Below, piece by piece: positions 8,323 through 16,385 of a DNA stretch of 64,000 bases. The stretch is taken from positions 32,290-96,289 of the forward strand of contig CALINO010000063.1 in NCBI GenBank assembly GCA_938045295.1, given 5' to 3'. Both the position numbers and the translations under genes were made by a program. The notes beneath the pieces are model-generated. The model was not told where the DNA came from. It saw only the letters and a program-made list of their open reading frames with translations, and made no database searches. Origin of the DNA: an uncultured Arenicella sp. Its GTDB lineage: Bacteria > Pseudomonadota > Gammaproteobacteria > Arenicellales > Arenicellaceae. The first letter of the stretch is position 1; each line of letters starts with the position of its first letter.

Positions 8323-8574
8323 ATGAATAAAGATACCAATAAAAACGATGGCACTGTGAGTCAGTCTCATGAGTGTGCCGACAATACTATTGTTTCCGCT
8401 GACTCTGCGGTAGAACAGCACGAAAAAAATAGCATTAACAACGAGTCGCCCAAGTCAGGCCTTAAGGCAAACAAAGAAGAGAAATCAAAAGAGAAAGAAT
8501 TAGGCGGCCCTAAAGGTTTGGAGCCAACTCGTTATGGCGATTGGGAGTCTAAAGGCCGGTGTTATGACTTTTAG
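8323..8574 (+). CDS. SDHAF4-type (DUF1674) succinate dehydrogenase assembly factor
   Basis: 83 residues. The first 55 are polar and probably disordered; the last 25 carry the whole family signature GGPKGLEPTRYGDWESKGRCYDF, nearly the same as in mitochondrial SDHAF4/Sdh8 and alphaproteobacterial DUF1674 proteins. In eukaryotes this factor binds flavinylated SdhA and protects it before assembly with SdhB. It stands 220 bp upstream of sdhC in the same direction. It is unlikely to be an enzyme. The signature is unmistakable; the bacterial role is extrapolated. Confidence 0.9.
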   Translation: MNKDTNKNDGTVSQSHECADNTIVSADSAVEQHEKNSINNESPKSGLKANKEEKSKEKELGGPKGLEPTRYGDWESKGRCYDF

Positions 8575-8697
8575 TTTTTTGTACCCCTGCAAACAAAAAT
8601 GCAATCTGGGGCCTCGAAAGCCCAATAAGCAACATTTATCTATTAAATAATCGGTATTTTAATTGCAGATTAGCGCCCCGCAATGCGCGACTTAATG

Positions 8698-8703
8698 TAA
8701 AAT
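8698..8703 (+). promoter_or_regulatory. sdhC: Possible -10 element of the sdh promoter
   Basis: TAAAAT followed by the GC-rich discriminator GCGCCG lies about 90 bases before sdhC. No good -35 hexamer is found at 16-18 bases, so an activator would be needed or the call is wrong. Confidence 0.3.
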
Positions 8704-8794
8704 GCGCCGAGTTCAAGCATTGCCACCACTTATGCTGTGGTCAATGTTAAACGCCGAGAACGTTTTATCCACAATTCATATAGAGTAATCGGAT

Positions 8795-9181
8795 ATGCAA
8801 AAAGAGAGACCTATATCCCCCCACCTGCAGGTTTACCGACCTCAAATGACCTCGATGTTGTCTATTTTACATCGTAGTACGGGTGTATTTTTATCGTTGG
8901 GCACTCCTGTGCTTGTTTATTGGTTAGTGAAACTAGCCGGTGGGCCAACAGCGTACGCAGAAGCTCAAGAATGTTTATCACACTGGTTTGTGTGCTTGCT
9001 GTTAATCGGCTGGACATTCGCTTTGTTCTATCACCTATGCAATGGTATTCGCCACTTGTTTTGGGATATGGGCAAAGGTTTTGAAATTCAAGACTTATAT
9101 AAATCGGGTTATGCCGTTTTAGCGGGTGCCACGCTATTAACGCTAATCACGGTTATTGCGGCCTTTTCAGGAGGTGCTTAA
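8795..9181 (+). CDS. sdhC: Succinate dehydrogenase cytochrome b556 subunit
   Basis: 128 residues with three membrane helices. It has RPISPHLQVYRPQ at the start, SILHRSTG before helix I, and the heme-ligand region HLCNGIRHLFWD in which His is the axial ligand of heme b. These are mitochondrial/alphaproteobacterial-type SdhC motifs. With SdhD it anchors SdhAB to the inner membrane and forms the ubiquinone site. Its stop overlaps the sdhD start by one base (TAATG), indicating translational coupling. Confidence 0.97.
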   Translation: MQKERPISPHLQVYRPQMTSMLSILHRSTGVFLSLGTPVLVYWLVKLAGGPTAYAEAQECLSHWFVCLLLIGWTFALFYHLCNGIRHLFWDMGKGFEIQDLYKSGYAVLAGATLLTLITVIAAFSGGA

Positions 9182-9561
9182 TGAATTTACGTAGCCCTCG
9201 TTCAAAAGCGGTTGGCCTAGGTAGTGCCAAACACGGTTTTTCTCACTGGTGGTGGCAGCGCGTTACCGCGATTGCTCTTGTGCCATTGGTATTGTGGTTT
9301 GTGTATTCAATTCTATGTTTAATGGGTGGCGGGTATAGCGAAGCCACGGCATGGTTGAGTTCACCAATAAATGCCACGTTAATGTTGGTGTTTGTTTTAG
9401 CCATGCTGTTTCATGCTCAAACAGGTCTTCAAGTCGTTATTGAAGACTATATTCATGTTAAATGGTTAAACCTAACTCTTATATTGTTCGTTAAATTTTC
9501 AGCGGTTGTGTTGGCTGTGTTGGCGACTATCTCTGTCTTAAAAGTTGCTTTAGGAGGCTAA
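9181..9561 (+). CDS. sdhD: Succinate dehydrogenase membrane anchor subunit
   Basis: 126 residues, three membrane helices. The N-terminal [12 protein letters not shown] is the SdhD pattern, and [15 protein letters not shown] in helix II carries the second heme/quinone-side His and the Tyr-containing quinone segment. It partners SdhC. The AGGAGG that closes the gene serves sdhA. Confidence 0.96.
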   Translation: MNLRSPRSKAVGLGSAKHGFSHWWWQRVTAIALVPLVLWFVYSILCLMGGGYSEATAWLSSPINATLMLVFVLAMLFHAQTGLQVVIEDYIHVKWLNLTLILFVKFSAVVLAVLATISVLKVALGG

Positions 9562-9565
9562 CCCG

Positions 9566-11353
9566 GTGAAAGGCGATTATAAAATTATTGACCACGCATT
9601 CGATGTTGTTGTGGTCGGTGCCGGTGGTGCTGGTTTACGTGCTACTTTTGGTATGGCAGCGGCAGGCCTTTCTACGGCTTGTTTGACTAAAGTTTTCCCC
9701 ACTCGTTCTCATACCGTTGCGGCGCAAGGCGGCATGTCTGCTGCACTTGGCAATATGGGTGAAGACAATTGGCGTTTTCATATGTACGACACGGTTAAAG
9801 GGTCCGACTGGTTAGGTGACCAAGACGCCATTGAATATATGTGTCGAAATGCCCCAGCAGCGGTGTACGAACTGGAGCATTACGGTGTGCCATTTTCGCG
9901 CACTGAAGAAGGCAAAATTTACCAGCGTGCATTTGGTGGTATGACCACCCATTATGGCGAAGGCCAAGCCATGCGTACTTGTGCGGCGGCAGACCGAACC
10001 GGTCACGCTATTTTGCATACGCTGTATCAACAAGCGTTAAAGCACGACGCGCAATTCTTTATTGAATTCTTTGCGTTAGACTTAATTATGGAAGATGGCG
10101 AATGTCGTGGTGTTATCGCCATTGATATGGCCACCGGCATTATTCACCGTTACCGTGCTAAGCAAGTCGTGCTTGCTACCGGTGGCTATGGCCGCGCTTA
10201 CTTCTCGGCTACTTCAGCACATACCTGTACCGGCGACGGTAACGCCATGGTGCTGCGCGCTGGCTTGCCATTGCAAGACATGGAATTTGTACAAGTCCAC
10301 CCAACGGGTATTTACGGTGCCGGTTGTTTGATTACTGAAGGTGCTCGTGGTGAAGGTGGTTATTTGACCAACTCTGAAGGCGAGCGTTTTATGGAACGCT
10401 ATGCACCTAACGCCAAAGACTTAGCATCGCGCGATGTGGTTTCACGGTCAATGACCATCGAAATTAACGAAGGCCGTGGTGTGGGTTCTGAGGCCGATCA
10501 TATTCATTTGCATCTTGAGCATTTAGGCGCAGAATTATTAGACGAGCGTTTGCCGGGTATTTCAGAGTCAGCGAAAATTTTTGCGGGCGTTGATGTCACT
10601 AAAGAACCCATTCCGGTATTGCCAACGGTGCATTACAACATGGGCGGCATTCCAACTAATTACCACGGCGAAGTGGTGACCTCGAAAGACGGCAACCCAG
10701 ACAGTGTTGTGCCAGGCTTAATGGCCATAGGCGAGGCCGCTTGTGTGTCTGTACACGGTGCTAATCGTTTGGGCTCTAACTCGTTGTTGGATTTGATTGT
10801 CTTTGGTCGCGCTGCGGCATTGCGTGCGAAAGACGTGATTGACCCTAATGAGCCAATTCCAAGCATTCCGGATAATGCGGGCGAAGAAACATTAGAGCGC
10901 CTTGATAAGTTACGCTATGCCGAAGGCTCTCGTTCTACCGCTGAGATTCGTATTGAAATGCAGCGTACCATGCAAGCGCATTGCGCGGTATTCCGTACCG
11001 GCGAGTCAATGAATCAAGGGGTTGAAAAACTGGCGGCGACTGCGGCCACTTTTGCCGACGTTAAAACCACCGACCGTGGTCTTATCTGGAACACTGATTT
11101 AATTGAAACTCTTGAGCTTGAAAACCTATTAAGCCAAGCCGTGGTTACCATGAACTCAGCGGCCAATCGTGACGAAAGTCGCGGTGCCCATGCGCGTGAT
11201 GACCTTGAAGATCGTGACGATGAAAACTGGATGAAGCACACATTAACGTGGTGTGATGACAGTCATAAAACATCGATTGATTACCGCCCAGTACATGACT
11301 TCACTATGACTGATGAAGTTGAGTACATTAAACCAAAACCACGTGTCTACTAG
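9566..11353 (+). CDS. sdhA: Succinate dehydrogenase flavoprotein subunit
   Basis: 595 residues, full length, GTG start behind a perfect AGGAGG (9552-9557). FAD-binding [11 protein letters not shown] near the N-terminus; the covalent-flavin histidine is in [12 protein letters not shown]; active-site [21 protein letters not shown] and the substrate-binding Arg region [14 protein letters not shown] are intact. The end [22 protein letters not shown] is of the mitochondrial/alpha type. It oxidises succinate to fumarate in the TCA cycle, passing electrons to SdhB. FAD attachment is probably aided by SdhE, encoded 3' of sdhB. Confidence 0.98.
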   Translation: MKGDYKIIDHAFDVVVVGAGGAGLRATFGMAAAGLSTACLTKVFPTRSHTVAAQGGMSAALGNMGEDNWRFHMYDTVKGSDWLGDQDAIEYMCRNAPAAVYELEHYGVPFSRTEEGKIYQRAFGGMTTHYGEGQAMRTCAAADRTGHAILHTLYQQALKHDAQFFIEFFALDLIMEDGECRGVIAIDMATGIIHRYRAKQVVLATGGYGRAYFSATSAHTCTGDGNAMVLRAGLPLQDMEFVQVHPTGIYGAGCLITEGARGEGGYLTNSEGERFMERYAPNAKDLASRDVVSRSMTIEINEGRGVGSEADHIHLHLEHLGAELLDERLPGISESAKIFAGVDVTKEPIPVLPTVHYNMGGIPTNYHGEVVTSKDGNPDSVVPGLMAIGEAACVSVHGANRLGSNSLLDLIVFGRAAALRAKDVIDPNEPIPSIPDNAGEETLERLDKLRYAEGSRSTAEIRIEMQRTMQAHCAVFRTGESMNQGVEKLAATAATFADVKTTDRGLIWNTDLIETLELENLLSQAVVTMNSAANRDESRGAHARDDLEDRDDENWMKHTLTWCDDSHKTSIDYRPVHDFTMTDEVEYIKPKPRVY

Positions 11354-11386
11354 GTTTGAGAATAAACAAGGTTTGGGAGAATAAAA

Positions 11387-12178
11387 ATGGCAGAATTTAG
11401 TTTACCTAAGAACTCGAAAGTAAAAGAAGGCAAGCACTTCGCAGCACCAGAAGGCGCTAGTAATGTGCGCACTTTCAGCATTTACCGTTGGTCACCTGAT
11501 GATGACCAGAACCCGCATGTTGATACTTACGATATTGATATGGATAACTGCGGCCCGATGGTGTTGGATGCGTTAATCAAAATTAAAAATGAGATTGACC
11601 CAAGCTTAACGTTTCGTCGTTCGTGCCGAGAAGGTATTTGTGGTTCATGTGCCATGAATATTGACGGTACTAACACCTTGGCGTGCACCAAATCGATTGA
11701 AGAGTGCGCTGATGGTAAGAAAGACGTAAAAGTATACCCATTACCGCACATGTCGGTAGTGAAAGACTTAGTGCCTGACATGACTCACTTCTACGCGCAA
11801 TACGCGTCGGTCGAGCCATGGTTGAAAACTAAGACACCGGTTTCGCAATCGGCAGAACGTTTACAGTCTAAAGAAGACCGTGAAAAACTGGATGGCTTGT
11901 ACGAGTGTATTTTATGCGCGTGTTGTTCAACCTCATGCCCAAGCTACTGGTGGAACAGCGATAAATACCTTGGCCCAGCCATTTTATTGCAATCTTACCG
12001 TTGGTTGGCAGACAGCCGCGATGAGGCCAAAGGTGAGCGTTTGGATGCCCTTGAAGATCCATTCAAGCTTTACCGTTGTCACACTATCATGAATTGCACC
12101 AACACATGCCCTAAAGGTTTGAACCCGGGTAAGGCAATTGGTGAAATCAAAAAAATGATCGCAGAGCGCGCGCTCTAG
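11387..12178 (+). CDS. sdhB: Succinate dehydrogenase iron-sulfur subunit
   Basis: 263 residues, about 25 longer at the N-terminus than the E. coli protein, as in mitochondrial-type subunits. All three cluster motifs are visible: CREGICGSC...C for [2Fe-2S], [12 protein letters not shown] for [4Fe-4S], and [17 protein letters not shown] for [3Fe-4S]. It links the SdhA flavin to the quinone site of SdhCD. A GGGAG site precedes the ATG, and sdhE follows 27 nt later. Confidence 0.98.
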   Translation: MAEFSLPKNSKVKEGKHFAAPEGASNVRTFSIYRWSPDDDQNPHVDTYDIDMDNCGPMVLDALIKIKNEIDPSLTFRRSCREGICGSCAMNIDGTNTLACTKSIEECADGKKDVKVYPLPHMSVVKDLVPDMTHFYAQYASVEPWLKTKTPVSQSAERLQSKEDREKLDGLYECILCACCSTSCPSYWWNSDKYLGPAILLQSYRWLADSRDEAKGERLDALEDPFKLYRCHTIMNCTNTCPKGLNPGKAIGEIKKMIAERAL

Positions 12179-12205
12179 ATCAGTTGTTAATAGGCGGCAT
12201 AGCCA

Positions 12206-12454
12206 ATGTCATCTGAGTTGTCAGACAGTCAATTGCATTGGCGTTGCCGGCGAGGGGTAAGAGAGCTGGATGTTCTCTTTACCCGTTTCCTTGAAACAAC
12301 GTATTACACCTTGAGCAAGGAAGAACAGTTAAGTTTTCAGGCCTTATTAGAGGTGCAAGACCCAACGATCATGGATTGGTTAATGGGCAAAGTGCCGCCA
12401 GAAAAAGGCAAAGAAAGCATTGTTAAGTGCCTTCAAGAGCTGTCAGGGCTTTAA
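12206..12454 (+). CDS. sdhE: FAD assembly factor SdhE
   Basis: 82 residues, usual length. The RGxxE motif, which contacts SdhA, is seen in RRGVRELDVL (15-24), and the helical tail MDWLMGKVPPE is typical. SdhE promotes covalent FAD attachment to SdhA. It is last in the sdh operon; in enterobacteria the same gene (ygfY) is unlinked from sdhCDAB, so direct linkage here strengthens the call. Older databases call the family antitoxin CptB; no partner toxin gene is beside it. Confidence 0.95.
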   Translation: MSSELSDSQLHWRCRRGVRELDVLFTRFLETTYYTLSKEEQLSFQALLEVQDPTIMDWLMGKVPPEKGKESIVKCLQELSGL

Positions 12455-12550
12455 TTCAATCGTGTCCAGCAAATGAGTTTCAATGCCTTTTAAATTGCTT
12501 AAAAATTAATCAATTGAAGGCGAGCCATACGATCATTTGCATAGCCATAA

Positions 12551-12585
12551 TTACTCACAAAGTTATCCACAGGTTTTGTGAATAA
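12551..12585. promoter_or_regulatory. Cluster of DnaA-box-like 9-mers
   Basis: A perfect DnaA box TTATCCACA at 12563-12571 (plus), a consensus TTATTCACA on the minus strand at 12577-12585, and a weaker TTACTCACA at 12551-12559. The two good boxes face each other with a 5-bp gap. No replication genes are near, so this is more likely a DnaA-binding or titration site than an origin; chance is possible. Confidence 0.45.
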
Positions 12586-12611
12586 CCTTAAAAAGAGTTT
12601 AAGGTTTTCTT
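12584..12611 (+). terminator. Terminator of the sdh operon
   Basis: Nine-base stem AACCTTAAA (12584-12592) with TTTAAGGTT (12598-12606), loop AAGAG, then TTCTTT. The stem is AT-rich, so strength is moderate. It overlaps the minus-strand DnaA-like box. Confidence 0.65.
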
Positions 12612-12629
12612 TACTTCTTTCAGCTCAGT

Positions 12630-13580
12630 TTAATTTAACTGAAAACCATTGCTGATATAACGCACCATTAAATCTACCATGGCTTGAGTGGAGCTGGGTG
12701 AACAGGCATCGCCCGAAAGCACGTGCTGAACGTGATCTTTAGATATTTTGAATGGATACAGCGTGACCGCTGCGCTGCTAAATTCACGCGCGGTTGATTC
12801 GATTTTTTCCACGTCCACCACTTCGTCTTTGGGTGAATAGATCAAAAATTGCGGCTGTTTGAATTGGCTTTTATCTAATTCATCAACTTCGTCTACCAGA
12901 TCCAGCATCGGCATTACTGCTTCTAAAGGGTAACGCTCGGTCCAGTATTTGGCGTGTTTTTCGCTCACCGGAGTAAAGCTGACGTAGTCGCCATTAACCC
13001 ACTTGGCGATGGTTAAGCCCATTGGCCAGCTCAAAATTTTAGCCGAAGAGCTTTTCACGCCATAGTTTGCTGACACCATGATATTGGCGGCAACGTCGTT
13101 ACTTTCTGCTTGAGACAATAACCACGTAGCCAGTGTGCTGCCGGTGGATGCGCTGATTAAAATGACCTTATCACCAATTTGTTTGCCAATGCTAAGGGCT
13201 TCTTTGGTGTCTTTTTTCCAATCATCCATGCTCGGTTCTGCCATGGCGTCATCACTGCGCCCATGGCCGCGTAACCGTGTGTAGTAAACGTTTGCGCCGA
13301 TACGTTCAGCCACAAGTTCAGTGGTTGGGCTGAGTTCTTGCCGAGTGGCAGAAAACCCGTGAATGTAAACGATTGCGTAAGGGGTTTTTTGTTTGGTTTG
13401 GTCGGCCCAGCGAATGTGCTTTTCAGCGCCATCAATAATGTCTGAATAGCGTGCTTCTTGTTGGGCGATAGCCAGTTCAAGCTTACTTAAGTCAGCTAAT
13501 GAAGCGCTCGGCAACAGTGCTATTAGCAAAGTAACAAGAGGCGTGAACAGAGCCAACAGATTGATTTGTATGCACTTCAT
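12630..13580 (-). CDS. Exported alpha/beta-hydrolase (serine lipase/esterase-like)
   Basis: 316 residues with an N-terminal signal peptide (hydrophobic to about 22, likely cut after ASLA near 29). Oxyanion-side motif YIHGFSATRQE (72-82), LRGHGRSDD (103-111), nucleophile elbow SASTG with Ser145, acid Asp in SPKDEVVD and His in SKDHVQHVL make a complete catalytic triad of the Hydrolase_4/monoglyceride-lipase-like group. It should act in the periplasm or outside. The substrate cannot be predicted. The elbow begins with Ser rather than Gly, which the family tolerates. Confidence 0.82.
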   Translation of the reverse strand: MKCIQINLLALFTPLVTLLIALLPSASLADLSKLELAIAQQEARYSDIIDGAEKHIRWADQTKQKTPYAIVYIHGFSATRQELSPTTELVAERIGANVYYTRLRGHGRSDDAMAEPSMDDWKKDTKEALSIGKQIGDKVILISASTGSTLATWLLSQAESNDVAANIMVSANYGVKSSSAKILSWPMGLTIAKWVNGDYVSFTPVSEKHAKYWTERYPLEAVMPMLDLVDEVDELDKSQFKQPQFLIYSPKDEVVDVEKIESTAREFSSAAVTLYPFKISKDHVQHVLSGDACSPSSTQAMVDLMVRYISNGFQLN

Positions 13581-13711
13581 TTGATTGTTATCCTTGCGAA
13601 ATAGACAAGGTTTAACTCTAACACGGAATAAGTGATCGCATTGCAGACCAATTTATTCTTTGCTAATGTTAATCATACCTAACCCAAACGAGGCCTTTAA
13701 GGCTAAAGCAT

Positions 13712-14008
13712 ATGACTAAATTAATAAAAAGAATCGGCTGTTTCGGTGTCTTTTCCATGGCAACAATCGTTGTGTCAGCAAGCGTTAGTGCTCAGTCTAT
13801 CGAGCAAGTACGTTGGAAAAGTGAGCAACAAGTGAGTAATTTGTTGGGTAAGCCACAAAGCAAGTCTACGCCGACGGGAACGCACGCCAGCTACACTCTT
13901 TGGAAGTACGATGACTTTACTGTTGCGTTTGCTAACAACAGAGCATTTCATTTGTTTAAAAAAGACAGTTTGAAAAAGGTTGTGTTAGAAGAAAATCGCC
14001 CTAACTAG
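13712..14008 (+). CDS. Small exported protein, unknown
   Basis: 98 residues. The first 28 are a clear signal peptide (KRIGCFGVFSMATIVVSASVSAQS, cut after SAQ or nearby). The mature 70 residues have two strand-like segments (HASYTLWKYDDFTVAFANNRAFHLFKKDS) and no cysteine; QVSNLLGKPQSKS is faintly like the start of BamE/SmpA-type domains, but I do not claim membership. It is divergent from the hydrolase gene with 131 bp between them. Function unknown. Confidence 0.65.
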   Translation: MTKLIKRIGCFGVFSMATIVVSASVSAQSIEQVRWKSEQQVSNLLGKPQSKSTPTGTHASYTLWKYDDFTVAFANNRAFHLFKKDSLKKVVLEENRPN

Positions 14009-14105
14009 TACTCGGCTTAATTAATGCTTAGTAGGTTCTAGGTTTCGCTCAACTACTTTGGCTGTTTGGGGCTGATCACGGCTATTCACGCGATCGCTAT
14101 TAGCG

Positions 14106-14139
14106 AACAGGGGTTCAATGTTTTGAAGCCCCTGTTTAG
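14106..14139 (+). terminator. Hairpin between convergent genes
   Basis: AACAGGGG (14106-14113) pairs with CCCCTGTT (14129-14136), with TTCAA/TTGAA extending the stem and one bulged G. The T tract is short (TTT). It probably ends transcription from 13712. The rest of 14009-14282 shows no gene I trust. Confidence 0.5.
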
Positions 14140-14282
14140 TCTATTAGCCAATACCCATTTAACCATTGCCTGCGCAGAGGGCTGCAAGCGCACTCCGTTT
14201 TCCTCTTTTACTGTTCCTTGTGTTTGGTTTTTAGGTAGTAAGGGTTCCCATCAATAAAAATGGTCCCAATTAGTAAAAAGGG

Positions 14283-15425
14283 TTAAGTCAGTAAATTTTC
14301 CATTACTTTGGTGTACACCCGTGAGAGCTGTTCAGGGGCGTCAGCGGCCACGCATTCATTTACTTTGTGAATGGTGGCGTTTACTGGCCCTAGCTCAACC
14401 ACTTGCGCGCCGGTAGGCGCAATAAAGCGACCATCAGAAGTACCACCGCTGGTCGATAATTCGGCTTCTAACCCGGTCTCAGACTTTATCGCCTTTAAGC
14501 AAGCGTCTACCAGCTTGCCTCTTTCTGTTAAAAAGGGCAGGCCAAACACCGTCCATTGAGCTTCATACTTCACACCAAGTTCGTTCAGCTTTTCGCTTAC
14601 CACCTGTTGGATTTGCGTTGCGTCTATTTCAGTTGAGTAGCGCAAATTAAAAGTGATGTTCACGTCGCCCGGTATCACATTGGTTGCGCCTGTACCGCCA
14701 GCAATGTTGGATATTTGAAACGTGGTCGGCGGAAAGTACTCATTGCCTTGATCCCACTCAATGCTCTTTAACGCATTAATAACGTCACCGGCATGGTGAA
14801 TGGGGTTGTCGGCTAAATGCGGGTAGGCCACATGACCTTGCACGCCAACAATACGTAACACGCAGCCGACAGAACCTCGGCGCCCGTTTTTAATAACGTC
14901 ACCCAATTGATTGGTTGAGCTGGGTTCACCGACTAAGCAGTAATCTATTTTTTCATTACGCTTTTCTAACTCTTCGATGACCTTAACTGTGCCGCAGGTA
15001 GAGGGGCCTTCTTCATCTGAGGTAATCAGCAGCGCAATTGAACCGTCATGATCTGGGTGCTCAGCCACAAACGCTTCGATGCTGGTGATAAATGCGGCTA
15101 ATGAGGTTTTCATGTCGGCCGCACCGCGCCCATAAAGCACGCCGTCTTTAATGACGGGTTCAAATGGGTCGGTATCCCAATGCTTGAGCTCACCGGTGGG
15201 TACTACGTCGGTATGGCCAGCAAACGCCAAGCAGGGCGATGCTGTACCACGTCGTGCCCAAAAGTTTTGCACGGCGCCGTGATGGTCTGAAAAGTTCATC
15301 GCCTCAATAGTGAAGCCGCAGGCTTCGAGGCGTTTGGCCATCAGGTCTTGGCAGCCCGCGTCTAATGGGGTGACCGAAGGAGCCGAAATTAAGCTCTTGG
15401 TAAGTTCAAGCGTTGAGTTACTCAT
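14283..15425 (-). CDS. dapE: Succinyl-diaminopimelate desuccinylase
   Basis: 380 residues, M20 family dizinc hydrolase. Metal-binding motifs [12 protein letters not shown] and [13 protein letters not shown], the catalytic-Glu motif SDEEGPS, and the late His in [10 protein letters not shown] are present. It removes succinate from N-succinyl-LL-diaminopimelate in the succinylase branch of lysine/DAP synthesis, providing DAP for peptidoglycan. Transcribed after dapD (14 nt apart), which makes the earlier succinylated intermediate. Confidence 0.97.
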   Translation of the reverse strand: MSNSTLELTKSLISAPSVTPLDAGCQDLMAKRLEACGFTIEAMNFSDHHGAVQNFWARRGTASPCLAFAGHTDVVPTGELKHWDTDPFEPVIKDGVLYGRGAADMKTSLAAFITSIEAFVAEHPDHDGSIALLITSDEEGPSTCGTVKVIEELEKRNEKIDYCLVGEPSSTNQLGDVIKNGRRGSVGCVLRIVGVQGHVAYPHLADNPIHHAGDVINALKSIEWDQGNEYFPPTTFQISNIAGGTGATNVIPGDVNITFNLRYSTEIDATQIQQVVSEKLNELGVKYEAQWTVFGLPFLTERGKLVDACLKAIKSETGLEAELSTSGGTSDGRFIAPTGAQVVELGPVNATIHKVNECVAADAPEQLSRVYTKVMENLLT

Positions 15426-15439
15426 AATTATCTATCGCC

Positions 15440-16264
15440 TTAGTCAACGCGCAACAGCTCGTTTAAGCCTGTTTTGCTGCGAGTCTTGGCGTCTACCTTT
15501 TTAACAATCACCGCGCAATACAGGCTGTGTGTGCCGCATTTGCTTGGTATTGAGCCTGACACAACCACAGAGCCTGCAGGAATACGCCCGTAAGTGACTT
15601 CGCCTGTTTCACGGTCAAGAATTTTGGTGCTTTGGCCAATGTAAACACCCATTGAAATAACCGAGCCTTCTTCAACCACCACGCCTTCTACAATTTCAGA
15701 GCGAGCGCCGATAAAACAATTGTCTTCAATGATAACTGGGCCAGCTTGAATTGGCTCAAGTACACCGCCAATGCCTACGCCGCCTGATAGGTGTACGTTT
15801 TTACCAATTTGGGCGCAAGAGCCTACCGTAGCCCAAGTGTCTACCATGCTGCCTGAATCAACATAGGCGCCAATGTTAACGTAACTTGGCATTAGTACAA
15901 CGCTGGGTGCAATGAATGAGCCCTTACGAACAGCGGCCGGTGGCACAACACGAAAACCGTCTTGTTTAAAACGAGCTTCGTCGTAATCGGCAAATTTCGA
16001 TGGCACTTTGTCGAAGTAATTAGTTTCGCCGCCTGGCATGATTTCATTGTCGCGTAGGGCAAAAGACAGCAATACGGCTTTTTTTAGCCACTGGTTTACC
16101 ACCCATTCACCGTTTACTTTTTCAGCCACGCGAGCTTGACCACGATCAAGCATATCAATGGCCGATTCAACGGCATCCTTGATTTGAGGGTCTACCTTGC
16201 TGGGTGAAAGTTCAGCGCGGTTTTCAAACGCGGTTTCGATAATAGATTGCAATTCTGCGGTCAT
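15440..16264 (-). CDS. dapD: Tetrahydrodipicolinate N-succinyltransferase
   Basis: 274 residues, the exact usual length. A left-handed beta-helix of hexapeptide repeats occupies the middle ([14 protein letters not shown]...[37 protein letters not shown]), preceded by the helical domain with [14 protein letters not shown]. It uses succinyl-CoA to acylate tetrahydrodipicolinate in lysine/DAP synthesis. Directly upstream of dapE in the map-glnD-dapD-dapE run. Confidence 0.98.
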   Translation of the reverse strand: MTAELQSIIETAFENRAELSPSKVDPQIKDAVESAIDMLDRGQARVAEKVNGEWVVNQWLKKAVLLSFALRDNEIMPGGETNYFDKVPSKFADYDEARFKQDGFRVVPPAAVRKGSFIAPSVVLMPSYVNIGAYVDSGSMVDTWATVGSCAQIGKNVHLSGGVGIGGVLEPIQAGPVIIEDNCFIGARSEIVEGVVVEEGSVISMGVYIGQSTKILDRETGEVTYGRIPAGSVVVSGSIPSKCGTHSLYCAVIVKKVDAKTRSKTGLNELLRVD

Positions 16265-16385
16265 GATCTTCTCTATCAGTAATAATTAAGGTGTAAACTT
16301 GGTGCGCGATTATCGTATATCGCGCGGCAATACGCCATTGCGCATTGAGATAAAACTGTTCTAAGTTGGTTTAATTAGCGGTGCT

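Noticed and set aside
12551..12585. DnaA boxes as a replication origin
   Set aside because: No dnaA, dnaN, gidA/mnmG or parAB nearby, no AT-rich unwinding element recognised, and only two good boxes; kept as a possible binding site only.
14066..14257. 63-codon ORF between the small exported protein and dapE
   Set aside because: It runs through the terminator-like hairpin at 14106-14139 and its translation resembles nothing.
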